A DNA stretch of 64,000 bases from Archaeoglobus neptunius (GTDB lineage Archaea; Halobacteriota; Archaeoglobi; Archaeoglobales; Archaeoglobaceae). Location: NCBI RefSeq assembly GCF_016757965.1, contig NZ_JAEKIW010000007.1, positions 62,001-126,000 of the forward strand, written 5' to 3'. Numbering within the stretch: the first letter of the stretch is position 1; every line of letters begins with the position of its first letter. The notes under the pieces were generated by a model. The model worked only from the letters and a program-made list of their open reading frames with translations. It was not told where the DNA came from and made no database searches. Shown here piece by piece: positions 43,606 through 52,508 of the stretch. The position numbers and the translations under genes were made by a program.

Positions 43606-44334
43606 ATGGCACTGCTTGAAATCAAAGATCTCCACAAACGGTTCGGAAATCTGCACGTGCTCAAAGGTATAAACCTGGATGTTGAAAAGGGAGAGGTTGT
43701 GGTCATCATCGGTCCTTCAGGGAGTGGAAAGTCCACATTGCTGAGATGCATAAACAGGCTTGAGGAGCCAACATCAGGAAAGATAATACTTGATGGGGTT
43801 GAGATAACTGACAGCAAGGTAGATATAAACAGAATCAGGCAGAGAATCGGAATTGTTTTCCAGCAGTTCAATCTTTTTCCTCACCTCACGGCTCTGCAGA
43901 ACATAACTCTCGCCCCCATCAGGATAAAGAAGATGGACAAGAAGGAGGCTGAGGAGCTGGCAATGAGGTTGCTTGAGAAGGTGGGATTGGGCGATCAGGC
44001 CGATTATTATCCTGCTCAGCTCAGCGGAGGACAGCAGCAGAGGGTTGCGATTGCAAGGGCACTGGCAATGAATCCGGAGGTTATGCTGTTTGATGAGGTT
44101 ACCTCTGCACTTGATCCGGAACTTGTCAAAGAGGTTCTCGACGTCATGAAAGGTCTGGCAAGGGATGGTATGACGATGATCGTGGTCACACATGAAATGG
44201 GGTTCGCCAGAGAGGTCGGAGACAGAGTTATTTTTATGGACGAAGGTGTTATTGTGGAGGAGGGAAAGCCAGAAAAAATATTCTCGAACCCGGAGCATGA
44301 GAGAACGAAAAAATTCCTGAGCATGATTTTATAG
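43606..44334 (+). CDS. Polar amino acid ABC transporter ATP-binding protein (GlnQ-like)
   Basis: The 242-residue ATPase has Walker [24 protein letters not shown]-loop [13 protein letters not shown], signature [36 protein letters not shown] and H-loop VVTHEMGFA. [11 protein letters not shown] and FNLFPHLT are typical of glutamine/polar amino acid importers. No permease or binding-protein gene is adjacent, so partners must be elsewhere. It converges with proC, overlapping by 6 bases. Confidence 0.85.
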   Translation: MALLEIKDLHKRFGNLHVLKGINLDVEKGEVVVIIGPSGSGKSTLLRCINRLEEPTSGKIILDGVEITDSKVDINRIRQRIGIVFQQFNLFPHLTALQNITLAPIRIKKMDKKEAEELAMRLLEKVGLGDQADYYPAQLSGGQQQRVAIARALAMNPEVMLFDEVTSALDPELVKEVLDVMKGLARDGMTMIVVTHEMGFAREVGDRVIFMDEGVIVEEGKPEKIFSNPEHERTKKFLSMIL

Positions 44335-45045
44335 CTCTTCTGCCCTTTTTGATGCTGAAATGAGTGCATCCATAAACGCCCTTTCGGCCAGAGGGATTTT
44401 TGTCAGCCCCTCAGCAGTAGTTCCCCCCGGAGTTGCAATTTTTTGGATCAAACTCTCAAGACCGTATTTATTGTAGAGATATGCTGTGGCCCCAAAAACA
44501 TGGATCCCAGTTTTCAGAGCATTCTCATAACTTATACCTTCTTTAAGAGCTGCTACTATAAATGCGTGGACGAGTTTCGAGATTATGGCTGGCGAGCTTC
44601 CGAGAAAAGATGTCATCGCCTCAAGTTCCTTTTCAGAGCTGCACGGTATGAACTCGGCATCCAGAAATCCCAGATGTCTCCGGGTCTGTGGGGGATAACA
44701 GGCAACGAGACCTTTTTTCTCAATCGCCAGATTTGTCATGGCACGATGAGGGGATTCTATGCTTCTCATCTCACCAAGCTTGACTCCGGCAGCGAAACTG
44801 ATCACTGGTTTTTCATCAGCAACTTCGGAGATTTTGCCGATATTCGCCCTGAAAACATCGGGTTTGAGGGTGATTATGAAAACGTCTGCAGAACTGGCCT
44901 CCTCAATGCTAGAAACAACCTCCACATTGTCCACCACATCGAAAAGCTCTTTCCGTCTTTTTACAACAATCACCTCTGCTTTTCTGGCAGCATTCATGGT
45001 TATTGCAGTTCCAAGATTTCCTCCACCTATAACAGCTACCTTCAT
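44329..45045 (-). CDS. proC: Pyrroline-5-carboxylate reductase
   Basis: ProC performs the last step of proline synthesis. The 238 residues have the NAD(P)H-binding start [44 protein letters not shown] and C-terminal [15 protein letters not shown], the ProC signature with the catalytic region. It is slightly shorter than typical 260-270-residue enzymes. The frame extends upstream to 45111, but MKVAVIGG at 45045 is the family start. Confidence 0.85.
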   Translation of the reverse strand: MKVAVIGGGNLGTAITMNAARKAEVIVVKRRKELFDVVDNVEVVSSIEEASSADVFIITLKPDVFRANIGKISEVADEKPVISFAAGVKLGEMRSIESPHRAMTNLAIEKKGLVACYPPQTRRHLGFLDAEFIPCSSEKELEAMTSFLGSSPAIISKLVHAFIVAALKEGISYENALKTGIHVFGATAYLYNKYGLESLIQKIATPGGTTAEGLTKIPLAERAFMDALISASKRAEEL

Positions 45046-45083
45046 ATTTTTTATTTGCAGCGATGATATATAATTGTTCCCTG

Positions 45084-46043
45084 CTACTGCCTGAGCATTT
45101 CTCTCACACACTTGTTGAAGGAAATTTCACCTATTGATTCAAGCATCCTGCAAATCTGGAGAAGTAACTCCTTTACAATAGTTCCCCGTGGGTTTGCGTT
45201 TATGGAGTCCTGAACGATTCTGGAAAGTCCCTCTACGGTGGATATGTATTCTTCTATTGTACCCATATCCGAGCTTATGAAGGAATCGAAGCTCTTTTCA
45301 AATGCCATCTCAAGTTTAATCATAAAATCATGAATTTCCACTCTGAACTCTCTCTCATAGCTCCAGATGTATCTGGAAAGTATGAAAAGTATGTCTGCAA
45401 TCTCCTCGTAAAATTTGGCGATAATTCTCGAACCGAGCAGGAATCGAAGCTCGTCCCAGTCACTGACGGCAATTTTCTTCATCCCTCTGTTAACAAGCCT
45501 GACAGCGAGTAGATAAAGTCTGTCAAAGTCTATTTCGTATCTGTGGATTTTTTTATCCACCTCTTTGTCCAGCTTCTCGAGAAGCAGATTATTCGTAATT
45601 TCATCCATAATTCCGGACAGAATCTGAAACATTCTTTTTATTATGGTTACGACATCAAAATCCGGGATGGTGAATATATGGAGTACAACCCGGTTTGAAG
45701 TGCAGTCGAGAACCTCCATCCCGATGAAGTCATGGGAGATATCGGAAATTTCAGTGATGTGTTTGCCTACCCCTTCCTGCTCAATAACGATCTTGTCCAC
45801 ACCTAGGGAGTATATTGAACCGAGAAATCTTTTAAGAAATCCTCTCTCAAATGTGGGTACGTTTTTGACAACAACTTTTATCTCCGAATCTCCGCTAAGC
45901 TGAGGTTGTACGACAATGAACTCGTCAAACTCCCTCAAAACAACTTCATCTCCCTGTTTTAAGTTGTGTCTGGAGATCCAGTCTTTTGGGAGGGATATCA
46001 TGAAACTCGATCCGCCTACGAGTTGCAGTTTCCTAATTTTCAT
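45084..46043 (-). CDS. PhoU-domain regulator with AbrB-like N-terminal DNA-binding domain
   Basis: The 319-residue protein joins a SpoVT/AbrB-type domain (KIRKLQLVGGSSFMISLPKDWISRHNLKQGDEVVLRE, residues 1-45) to a PhoU-like helical domain with acidic/His helices that can bind metal clusters. Archaeal proteins of this layout are predicted phosphate-uptake regulators. No pst genes are nearby. A much longer upstream frame (to 46202) crosses the korC promoter; MKIRKLQLVGG at 46043 is the sensible start, with TTTAAATAC about 26 bases upstream. Confidence 0.8.
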   Translation of the reverse strand: MKIRKLQLVGGSSFMISLPKDWISRHNLKQGDEVVLREFDEFIVVQPQLSGDSEIKVVVKNVPTFERGFLKRFLGSIYSLGVDKIVIEQEGVGKHITEISDISHDFIGMEVLDCTSNRVVLHIFTIPDFDVVTIIKRMFQILSGIMDEITNNLLLEKLDKEVDKKIHRYEIDFDRLYLLAVRLVNRGMKKIAVSDWDELRFLLGSRIIAKFYEEIADILFILSRYIWSYEREFRVEIHDFMIKLEMAFEKSFDSFISSDMGTIEEYISTVEGLSRIVQDSINANPRGTIVKELLLQICRMLESIGEISFNKCVREMLRQ

Positions 46044-46091
46044 TGTAAAAAAATGTGTTTTGGTTGTATTTAAACAATTCTGGAGTATGAA

Positions 46092-46103
46092 GAATACGTA
46101 TTC
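46092..46103. promoter_or_regulatory. 12-base palindrome in the phoU-korC intergenic region
   Basis: GAATACGTATTC is a perfect palindrome midway between the PhoU-type regulator start (46043) and the KOR gamma start (46184). Beside it, the minus strand reads GTTGTTTATGGTGGAATA, close to GTTGTTATGTTGGAATA in the KOR/TRAP divergent region. It could be an operator; no function is shown. Confidence 0.35.
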
Positions 46104-46151
46104 CACCATAAACAACAGAATTCTTCTGCAAATATGTATATTTATATAGGA

Positions 46152-46167
46152 AAACTTTATAAAATTG
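46152..46167 (+). promoter_or_regulatory. Promoter of the KOR gamma gene
   Basis: GGAAAACTTTATAAAATTGG has a BRE-like GGAAAA and a TATA core at 46155-46164. Initiation about 25 bases on falls at the ATG 46184 rather than the earlier ATG at 46169. Confidence 0.6.
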
Positions 46168-46183
46168 GATGAGAAATTTATAC

Positions 46184-46804
46184 ATGCCACCTCAGATATC
46201 AAGCCTTAATTCAGCTCAGGACGGTGAGATCAACATAAGAATCGCCGGTACCGGAGGTCAGGGGGTGATCAGGGCGGGTTTGATCCTTTCGGAAGCACTG
46301 GTACTTGAAGGGAGGAATGTAGTAATGATTCAAAGCTACGGCCCCGAGACAAGGGGCGGAGCGTCCAGAGCTGATATTGTTGTCAGCGATGACGAGATCA
46401 GCTATCCCGGACTGAGAAAGATCGACTATCTTGTTGTACTGCATTATTCAGCATACAGGGAGTATTTGCATGTGATAGACGAGAAAACTACCGTTTTGTA
46501 CGATTCATCACTTGTTGATGCAAAGAGGGGATTCGGGTTTCCGTTTACGGAACTGTCGGTCAGAGAGTTCGAGAGTCCGATTTTCGCAAACATGATTGCT
46601 GTTGGATCATTCTGCGTCATTTTCGGCATTTCTCAGGACTGGATTATTGAAGCCATCAGAAAGAGAATGAACAGGTCTGAAGATAATATCAGGGCTTTCA
46701 GGCTTGGGCTTGAAATTGGAGGAATGAATTCTGCCCCATGTTTTACCCGGCGACCTCAGAGGATCGGACACAGTCATCAGACATACGCAGATTTGAAATG
46801 GTGA
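46184..46804 (+). CDS. korC: 2-oxoacid:ferredoxin oxidoreductase gamma subunit (KorC-like)
   Basis: This is the gamma subunit of the CoA-acylating 2-oxoacid oxidoreductase. The 206 residues have NIRIAGTGGQGVIRAGLILSEAL, VVMIQSYGPETRGGASRADIVVSD, YLVVLHYSAYREYL and NMIAVGSFCVIFGIS, typical of the KorC/POR-gamma domain (PF01558 type). The remaining subunits are 3.2 kb away on the same strand, beyond an opposite-strand TRAP transporter. 2-Oxoglutarate is the likeliest substrate given the separate A, B, C and D genes. Confidence 0.88.
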   Translation: MPPQISSLNSAQDGEINIRIAGTGGQGVIRAGLILSEALVLEGRNVVMIQSYGPETRGGASRADIVVSDDEISYPGLRKIDYLVVLHYSAYREYLHVIDEKTTVLYDSSLVDAKRGFGFPFTELSVREFESPIFANMIAVGSFCVIFGISQDWIIEAIRKRMNRSEDNIRAFRLGLEIGGMNSAPCFTRRPQRIGHSHQTYADLKW

Positions 46805-46805
46805 T

Positions 46806-48869
46806 TTACTGGCTGAAATCCGGTTTTTTGAGAAATCTTATCGCTATGGGATTCAGAAATGCGAGTATTGCAAGAGCTACCAGTATCAGGTATTCAAAAT
46901 AAAACAACGAAATCAGCAGAAAAGCCAGGGCCACTGCAAATGAAATTCTCTGAAGGATACTCAGGTGCCCGAAGAGATATCCTGACACAACGCCCCCTGA
47001 CAGAAGGGCTGCCAGAACCGAGGCTATTACACCGAAGGATATGTTTTCCACTGCTGGCAGACTCAGAGATTTGATCGGAAGAATTAACATCTCCGGCTTT
47101 GAAATAAACGAAAAGGCAATGAACCACCCTATTAAAGCCATTCTAAATGCTTCAATTCCCGTTTTCCAGAAATCGGCTTTTGCAACAGCAGCTCCTGCAT
47201 ATGCTGTTATTGCAACAGGAGGTGTAAGTGGTGCGAGGATCCCGAAGTAGAATATGAAGAAATGCGCAGCTATTGGTGGAATGCCCATCTCCACGAGAGC
47301 GGGAGCTACTGATGTTGCACAGAGCACGTAAACAGCTGGAGTCGGCATGCCCATCCCCAAGAGTATCGTTATCCCAACAACGAGTATCAGCAGGATGATT
47401 ATGTTTCCTCCTGAAAGCTGTACAAGAAACTGGCTGAGCGTTAATGCAAGTCCGGTGTAGGCCAGGACCCCTGCAATAACCCCTGCAAGTGCACAGGCTA
47501 CTGCAACAGGTGTTACTGACTTGAAACTGCTTGCAAGACTCCTAACTACTATGGAAGTCATCTCTTCTGCTCCCTTCAGCACCACACCAATTCCCATTGT
47601 GATGAACAGGGATATGGCACCGACAACGACCAGAATACTGAATATGTCTAGCCCCGAAGAGGCCAGCATGAACCCTATCCCGAATATGAATATCGTGAAT
47701 ACAGCCCCGAATAACTTTCTAAGACCTGCCCTTGTGAACCACTCTATGAACAGTGCCGCCATAATCGATGCCACAGCCGCATGTTCCACCGAAAATCCTG
47801 AAGAGAGTACCGATATGAGTACGACGAGTGGAAGCAGATAATATAACTTCAAAAGTAAAGGCCTGAGAGGTGGTAGCTGATCTTTAGGCACCCCATACGC
47901 TCTCTGTTTCGAAGCTTCCTGGTCTACGAAAATGTATAGCGCAAGATAGTAAAGCAGTGCGGGTATGACGGAGGCTATAACAACATCCCAGTATCTGATA
48001 CCCAGAAATAATGGCATTATGAAAGCTGCAGACCCAAGCACCGGGGGCATTAGCTGACCACCGGTAGATGCGCTTGCTTCTATTGCTCCGGCAGTTTCAG
48101 CTTTATAACCAGCCTTTTTCATCAGTGGAATCGTGAACGTGCCCGTTGTAACAACGTTGCCCGTAGCAGAACCACTCATCGTTCCCAGCAATGAACTTGC
48201 AAGCACCGCAACCTTTGCAGGGCCACCCTTTCTCGCTCCGGTCAGCGCAAATGCCATGTCTGTAAAAAATTTACCCACGCCGATTTCGGATAACAGGGCT
48301 CCGAAAAACATGAAAATGAATATCATGAAGGTGGCAACCTGAAATGGGGTGGAGAATATCCCCACGTTGTAGAGGTATATTCTTGTCACGAGAGATGAGA
48401 TATCAAATTCCGCATCGTACAGTCCTATTAATATGAAAATGAGTGTCAGTACGGACAAAGCGGTACCGGTTGTTCTCCTCCCCGCCTCAAGCAGGAAAAA
48501 AATTGTTATCAGTCCAAACACGACATCCAGTGTAGTCGTAATCCCCATTCTGAGCATGAGCTCCGGGTAAACGAAGAAAATATACAGACCACCGGTAGCA
48601 CCTGCAAGCCCCATCAGCCAGTCATACCATTTTGCCCCGTTTTTCCGAAGAGGATGGGTTACAAAACTGATCAGTAATATTCCGGAAAGGTACATTCCCA
48701 TGTGCTGCATTGGTGTAAGGATAAGGTAGGAGGGGACTGACATTCCCCATAAATTGCTTATCAGCATGAGAATAACCAGGAAAAAACCAAGAGCAAATAT
48801 GATCATGTAAAGGGCATAAGCTGCAGAAATGAGATTGATCAGCTTATCATTTAGCCTGGAAAACTCCAT
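46806..48869 (-). CDS. TAXI-type TRAP transporter fused permease (DctQM-like)
   Basis: This is the membrane component of a binding-protein-dependent secondary transporter. The 687-residue polytopic protein has about 16-18 helices: a small-subunit-like N-terminal part (1-120), then the large permease with ARKGGPAKVAVLASSLLGTMSGSATGNVVTTGTFTIPLMKKAGY, EASASTGGQLMPPVLGSAAFIM and GMGMPTPAVYVLCATSVAPALVEMGI. This is the fused 4TM/12TM TRAP form paired with TAXI binding proteins. It converges with korC, one base between stops. Confidence 0.9.
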   Translation of the reverse strand: MEFSRLNDKLINLISAAYALYMIIFALGFFLVILMLISNLWGMSVPSYLILTPMQHMGMYLSGILLISFVTHPLRKNGAKWYDWLMGLAGATGGLYIFFVYPELMLRMGITTTLDVVFGLITIFFLLEAGRRTTGTALSVLTLIFILIGLYDAEFDISSLVTRIYLYNVGIFSTPFQVATFMIFIFMFFGALLSEIGVGKFFTDMAFALTGARKGGPAKVAVLASSLLGTMSGSATGNVVTTGTFTIPLMKKAGYKAETAGAIEASASTGGQLMPPVLGSAAFIMPLFLGIRYWDVVIASVIPALLYYLALYIFVDQEASKQRAYGVPKDQLPPLRPLLLKLYYLLPLVVLISVLSSGFSVEHAAVASIMAALFIEWFTRAGLRKLFGAVFTIFIFGIGFMLASSGLDIFSILVVVGAISLFITMGIGVVLKGAEEMTSIVVRSLASSFKSVTPVAVACALAGVIAGVLAYTGLALTLSQFLVQLSGGNIIILLILVVGITILLGMGMPTPAVYVLCATSVAPALVEMGIPPIAAHFFIFYFGILAPLTPPVAITAYAGAAVAKADFWKTGIEAFRMALIGWFIAFSFISKPEMLILPIKSLSLPAVENISFGVIASVLAALLSGGVVSGYLFGHLSILQRISFAVALAFLLISLFYFEYLILVALAILAFLNPIAIRFLKKPDFSQ

Positions 48870-48892
48870 TTCAATCCCTCAAAAAATAAAAA

Positions 48893-49918
48893 TTATGGTT
48901 TTAAGTTTTCAGGAACCTTCACGCCTGTTTCAACCCAGTATCTGTAGGCTCCGGGATGCAGAGGTATTGAAATGCCTGCCATTGGGTTATCCCTGTTTAC
49001 GCTCTCAAGGAATGGAGCGGACTTTTTGATCTCGTCGAAGTGTTCCCAGTATGTTTTGGTGAATTTGTATACGAGGTCTTCCGGAACGTCCTGGTTCGTG
49101 ATCAGGATCACCGGAGCTGCAAGAACTTTTACGTCAGAGTCCATTCCGTTGTAACTCCCCTTTTTGCCGAGATACTTAGAAAAGTACGGGTACTTTTCCG
49201 TGATTTTATTTGCCAGTTCGTCGGGAATTTCTAAAAGCCTTATTGGCGTATTCATTGACTCCTCGTATAGATTTGGATTTGGCAGAGAGGTGTGATGAAT
49301 GGCTGCATCTACCGTACCTAGCTTCACCATATTCCACGATTCGGGATCTCCAACATTTACCTTTATGATGTCGTCCCAGATTCCGGCCTCCTTAAGAATG
49401 ACCTCGGCAGCAACAGCGTCTCCACTTCCCGCCTCACCTATCGCAACTCTCTTTCCTTTTAAGTCGTATATAGTTTTCATATCGCTGTCAGCCTTAACTA
49501 TGAAGCTTACGATTAATGGATGGGCTGGAGCCATAGCCCTTAATTTGGGATACTTTTCACCTTCAAATGTTCCTGTCCCCGTATAGGCGAAGTATGCGAC
49601 CATCGATGTCGATAGGGAGATGGGAACTTTTCCGCTTCCGACACCTCTTGCGTTAGCTGCTGAACCACCGCCGGGAATGGCTGTGGCATAAATTTCAGGA
49701 TTGTATTTTGATACAACACTGGCAATCGATGTAAGGGCTATGTAATACGTACCCGTGGGGGAACCAGTCGTCATTTTTATCTTGTACTCGACTTTCTCGG
49801 GTGGGGTGGTGGTTGCGGTTTCCTTCTCCGCCTGTTCTGTCTGCACGCATCCGCTAAAAGCAATAGAGGATGCGACTAGTGCAATTACAACTAGCCACGC
49901 CATTCTAAATTTATTCAA
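48893..49918 (-). CDS. TAXI family TRAP transporter solute-binding lipoprotein
   Basis: The 341-residue binding protein has a signal peptide with lipobox-like SGC (MAWLVVIALVASSIAFSGC), a Thr/Glu-rich linker and a TAXI domain: KMTTGSPTGTYYIALTSIASVVSK, GSAANARGVGSGKVPISLSTS, GKRVAIGEAGSGDAVAAEVIL and VDAAIHHTSLPNPNLYE. It is the first gene of the transporter pair. The ligand is unknown; proximity to the KOR genes suggests a dicarboxylate or 2-oxoacid. Confidence 0.9.
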   Translation of the reverse strand: MNKFRMAWLVVIALVASSIAFSGCVQTEQAEKETATTTPPEKVEYKIKMTTGSPTGTYYIALTSIASVVSKYNPEIYATAIPGGGSAANARGVGSGKVPISLSTSMVAYFAYTGTGTFEGEKYPKLRAMAPAHPLIVSFIVKADSDMKTIYDLKGKRVAIGEAGSGDAVAAEVILKEAGIWDDIIKVNVGDPESWNMVKLGTVDAAIHHTSLPNPNLYEESMNTPIRLLEIPDELANKITEKYPYFSKYLGKKGSYNGMDSDVKVLAAPVILITNQDVPEDLVYKFTKTYWEHFDEIKKSAPFLESVNRDNPMAGISIPLHPGAYRYWVETGVKVPENLKP

Positions 49919-49939
49919 AAAATTTGGATTTATCTATTG

Positions 49940-50018
49940 GCAAATTGTAACTTACAAAAACTTTTTACAGGTATGGTTGTTATGTTGGAATATATTGGAA
50001 AGTCTTATAAAAATTTCA
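49940..50018. promoter_or_regulatory. Divergent control region of the TRAP transporter and korDAB
   Basis: The 113-base gap holds TTACAGGTATGGTTGTTA (49965-49982), shared with the sdh promoter region, then TTGGAATATATTGGAA (49985-50000). A TATA core AGTCTTATAAAAATTTC (50001-50017) lies about 25 bases before the korD ATG at 50032. The transporter promoter is less clear. One regulator could control both directions. Confidence 0.5.
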
Positions 50019-50031
50019 GACAATAAGCAGC

Positions 50032-50256
50032 ATGGAAAAAAGATTTGCCAGAATCTACGTTGATCAGGCTCTGTGTAAAAAATGTGGTATATGTATTTAT
50101 GTCTGTCATAAAAAAGTAATGGATCCTCACAAATTTATAAACTATACGTATGAATGCAGTTTTTGCAAACTATGTGAGCTATACTGCCCAGATTTTGCCA
50201 TTGAGGTTGTTAGGGTGAATGAAAATGAAGAAGAAGGAACTGCTGCAGGGAAATGA
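50032..50256 (+). CDS. korD: 2-oxoacid:ferredoxin oxidoreductase ferredoxin-like delta subunit
   Basis: This is the electron-transfer subunit of KOR. The 74 residues have two 4Fe-4S motifs, CKKCGICIYVCHKK and CSFCKLCELYCPD. In the first motif the residue after the fourth Cys is His rather than Pro. It is probably leaderless, about 25 bases after the TATA box. Its 3' end overlaps korA by 38 bases. Confidence 0.9.
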   Translation: MEKRFARIYVDQALCKKCGICIYVCHKKVMDPHKFINYTYECSFCKLCELYCPDFAIEVVRVNENEEEGTAAGK

Positions 50257-51268
50257 GGCTGCCGTTAGAGGGGCTTTAAATGCTGGATGCAATTTCTTTG
50301 CGGGTTATCCGATAACACCGTCGTCGGAAATCGTTCATGGAATGGCCAGACTCCTTCCAAAATTTGGTGGTGTTTTTGTTCAGATGGAGGATGAAATTGC
50401 AAGTATCTCTGCTGCAATCGGAGCGTCCATGGTGGGTGCAATTGCCATGACGGCAACATCCGGTCCGGGTTTCAGCCTGATGCAGGAGAGTATAGGCTAC
50501 GCAGCCATGACGGAATCCCCGTTGGTTATCATCAATGTAATGAGAGCAGGCCCATCAACCGGGATACCCACGGCACCATCTCAGGGAGATGTCATGCAGG
50601 CAAGATACGGGAGTCATGGAGATTATCCGATTATTGTTCTTGCTCCCGCTTCGGTTGGCGATATGTATCGCCTTACCATTGATGCATTCAAACTGGCATT
50701 CGAGTATTCATCTCCTGTTGTGGTTTTAAGTGATGAGGTAGTGGGACACATGAGGGAAAGTGTGTCGCTGCCACCACTTGGAGAAAAGGTTGAATGCAAA
50801 GGGAAGGTAAAAAACTTGTTTGAAAGAAAACACAGAACAGGGTTGGCCCATCTTGAGAATGGCCTCCCGACAACGGATCTTGGCGAATACCGCAGACTGA
50901 TTGAAAGACTGTTCTCCAAATTTGATGATCTCAAACCCGGAGTGAAATTTGAGGGGCAGAAAGATGCGGAAGTGGTTCTGATCTCTTATGGTTCCTCTTA
51001 CAGGCTTTCAAAGAGTGCGGCAAAGCTACTTTTAAGAAACGGAATTTCAACCGGAGTACTGAAGCTCGAGACGCTGTTTCCGTTTCCAGAAGGAGAAGTA
51101 AGAAAATTTTCGAAATCGGCGGAACTCGTTATTGTACCTGAAATGAACAGAGGTCAGTTGGTTAAGGAGGTTGAAAGGGTCTGTTGCTGCAGGGTAAAAG
51201 GTGTTTCGTACTACGGTTCTCTAATTTTGCCGGAAGAGCTTGCAAAAATCGTGGAGGTGTTGCTGTGA
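50219..51268 (+). CDS. korA: 2-oxoacid:ferredoxin oxidoreductase alpha subunit
   Basis: The alpha subunit carries the pyrimidine domain of thiamine diphosphate-dependent oxidation. The 349 residues include ELLQGNEAAVRGALNAGCNFFAGYPITPSSEIVHGMA, EDEIASISAAIGASMVGA and ATSGPGFSLMQESIGYA. VVLISYGSSYRLSKSA and LETLFPFPEGEVR come from the C-terminal domain. Two in-frame ATGs (50219 and 50225) are possible. It overlaps korD and shares GTGA with korB. Confidence 0.92.
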   Translation: MKMKKKELLQGNEAAVRGALNAGCNFFAGYPITPSSEIVHGMARLLPKFGGVFVQMEDEIASISAAIGASMVGAIAMTATSGPGFSLMQESIGYAAMTESPLVIINVMRAGPSTGIPTAPSQGDVMQARYGSHGDYPIIVLAPASVGDMYRLTIDAFKLAFEYSSPVVVLSDEVVGHMRESVSLPPLGEKVECKGKVKNLFERKHRTGLAHLENGLPTTDLGEYRRLIERLFSKFDDLKPGVKFEGQKDAEVVLISYGSSYRLSKSAAKLLLRNGISTGVLKLETLFPFPEGEVRKFSKSAELVIVPEMNRGQLVKEVERVCCCRVKGVSYYGSLILPEELAKIVEVLL

Positions 51269-52029
51269 AGTACGCCGAATACCTCAGACAGGACGCCCTG
51301 CCCACCCTATGGTGTCCGGGATGCCTGAACGGGGTTGTTCTGGCATCGTTCATCAGAGCAATGAGAAAGTCAAAAATTGACAGAGAAAGGACGGTTGTTG
51401 TGAGTGGTATTGGATGCAGCGGACGAATGAGTCAGTACCTCGACCTCTTCACCGTTCACACAACTCACGGTAGGGCACTGGCCTTCGCTACCGGGATAAA
51501 GCTTGCAAACCCCTCTCTGAATGTTATTGTTTTTATGGGGGATGGCGATGCACTTGCAATTGGTGGAAATCACTTCATACACGCATGCAGGAGAAACATA
51601 GACCTCACCGCCATTGTAATAAACAACAGGCTCTATGGGATGACCGGTGGTCAGGCTGCTCCAACCACTCCGGAAGGAGAGATAACAAGAACCTCACCTT
51701 ACGGGAACGTGGAGAGACCGTTCGATTTGGTAAAGCTGGCGATATCTGCAGGGGCAACATACGTTGCCAGATTTACAGCATATCACGTCAGATGGCTTGA
51801 AAAATCCATTGCCGATGCCATCATGCATAAAGGCTTCAGCGTTATTGAGGTTGTTACCGGATGCCCCACACATCAGAAAAAGAAGCCGGCAGACATCTTA
51901 GAATTCTTGAAGTCCAACTTTAAAAGAAGTGATGCATCGTTTGAGGAAATCCGACCATCAGACATAGGAGTTTTTAAAAAAGAGATCAGACCTGAGTTCT
52001 GTGAGAAGGTGTGGGGTCTGATTCTGTGA
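51265..52029 (+). CDS. korB: 2-oxoacid:ferredoxin oxidoreductase beta subunit
   Basis: The beta subunit binds thiamine diphosphate. The 254-residue protein shows LPTLWCPGCLNGVV, SGIGCSGRMSQYLDLFTVHTTHGRALAFATGIKLA, FMGDGDALAIGGNHFIHACRRNIDL (the Mg/TPP motif) and NNRLYGMTGGQAAPTTPEG. The frame opens at 51184, but the GTG at 51265 overlaps the korA stop (GTGA) and gives the family start. IGCSG and the MTGGQ segment are as in 2-oxoglutarate oxidoreductases. Confidence 0.92.
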   Translation: MKYAEYLRQDALPTLWCPGCLNGVVLASFIRAMRKSKIDRERTVVVSGIGCSGRMSQYLDLFTVHTTHGRALAFATGIKLANPSLNVIVFMGDGDALAIGGNHFIHACRRNIDLTAIVINNRLYGMTGGQAAPTTPEGEITRTSPYGNVERPFDLVKLAISAGATYVARFTAYHVRWLEKSIADAIMHKGFSVIEVVTGCPTHQKKKPADILEFLKSNFKRSDASFEEIRPSDIGVFKKEIRPEFCEKVWGLIL

Positions 52030-52231
52030 TTTTATGTGGGTTGCCAATATTCCCGTAAGTTCGAATATAAATATTTATATAAATGAATTGAAAAAGCAGC
52101 GACAATATGACATGAACTGAATTTTATAAGCCGGGTTAATCCACATGTATTGCCGTATATCTAAATAGGTGTCCCGGATAAGTGCAGTATGCGATTTAAC
52201 CTGTAAATGCTGCAAGTTTACAGAAAAACAG
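52030..52231. other. Intergenic region between korB and tRNA-Arg
   Basis: About 200 AT-rich bases with TATA-like runs (ATATAAATATTTATATAAATG at 52062-52083) but no open frame beyond a few codons. I see no RNA gene. It may hold the korB terminator. Confidence 0.4.
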
Positions 52232-52303
52232 TGCCCCCGCCGGGAATTGAACCCGGGTCTGAGGCTCCGAAGGCCTCCAGGATGTCCCCTACCCCACGGG
52301 GGC
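52232..52303 (-). tRNA. tRNA-Arg (anticodon TCG)
   Basis: On the minus strand an acceptor stem GCCCCCG pairs with CGGGGGC, followed by discriminator A. The anticodon stem GAGGC/GCCTC encloses loop CTTCGGA, giving anticodon TCG (Arg, CGA codons). The T-arm is CCGGG-TTCAATT-CCCGG and the D-stem GGGT/ATCC. CCA is not encoded. No intron is visible. The unusual island starts just beyond its 5' end. Confidence 0.95.
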
Positions 52304-52508
52304 CTTACAAAGTAGCCAGAAGGTGAATAAAAAATTTAGGTTGTTGCGGTTTTTCAGCACGCACATTGCGTTTGCATTCGCTGTGATTGTTGTTGCAAGT
52401 CCAATGAAATGTGTATACCATACTAAACTTTTAAAAATATATTACTAAGATATTAGAACACTTAAGTTGTGTGATGGCGAGATAAAGGTGAGGTGGAGTG
52501 GTGGTGAG
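52304..52508. other. Left boundary of the accessory island
   Basis: About 200 bases without a gene. The minus-strand tRNA promoter should be near 52315-52335 (TTTTTTATTCACC read on the minus strand). The plus strand has AACTTTTAAAAATAT (52427-52441) and ACTTAAGTTGTGTGATGGCGAG (52461-52482). The latter resembles the leader of the duplicated cassette further on. The SD-like GGTGGTGAG precedes the ATG at 52509. Confidence 0.45.

Noticed and set aside
51585-51800. 71-codon open frame inside korB
   Set aside because: Out-of-frame shadow of korB with an arbitrary start and no motif.
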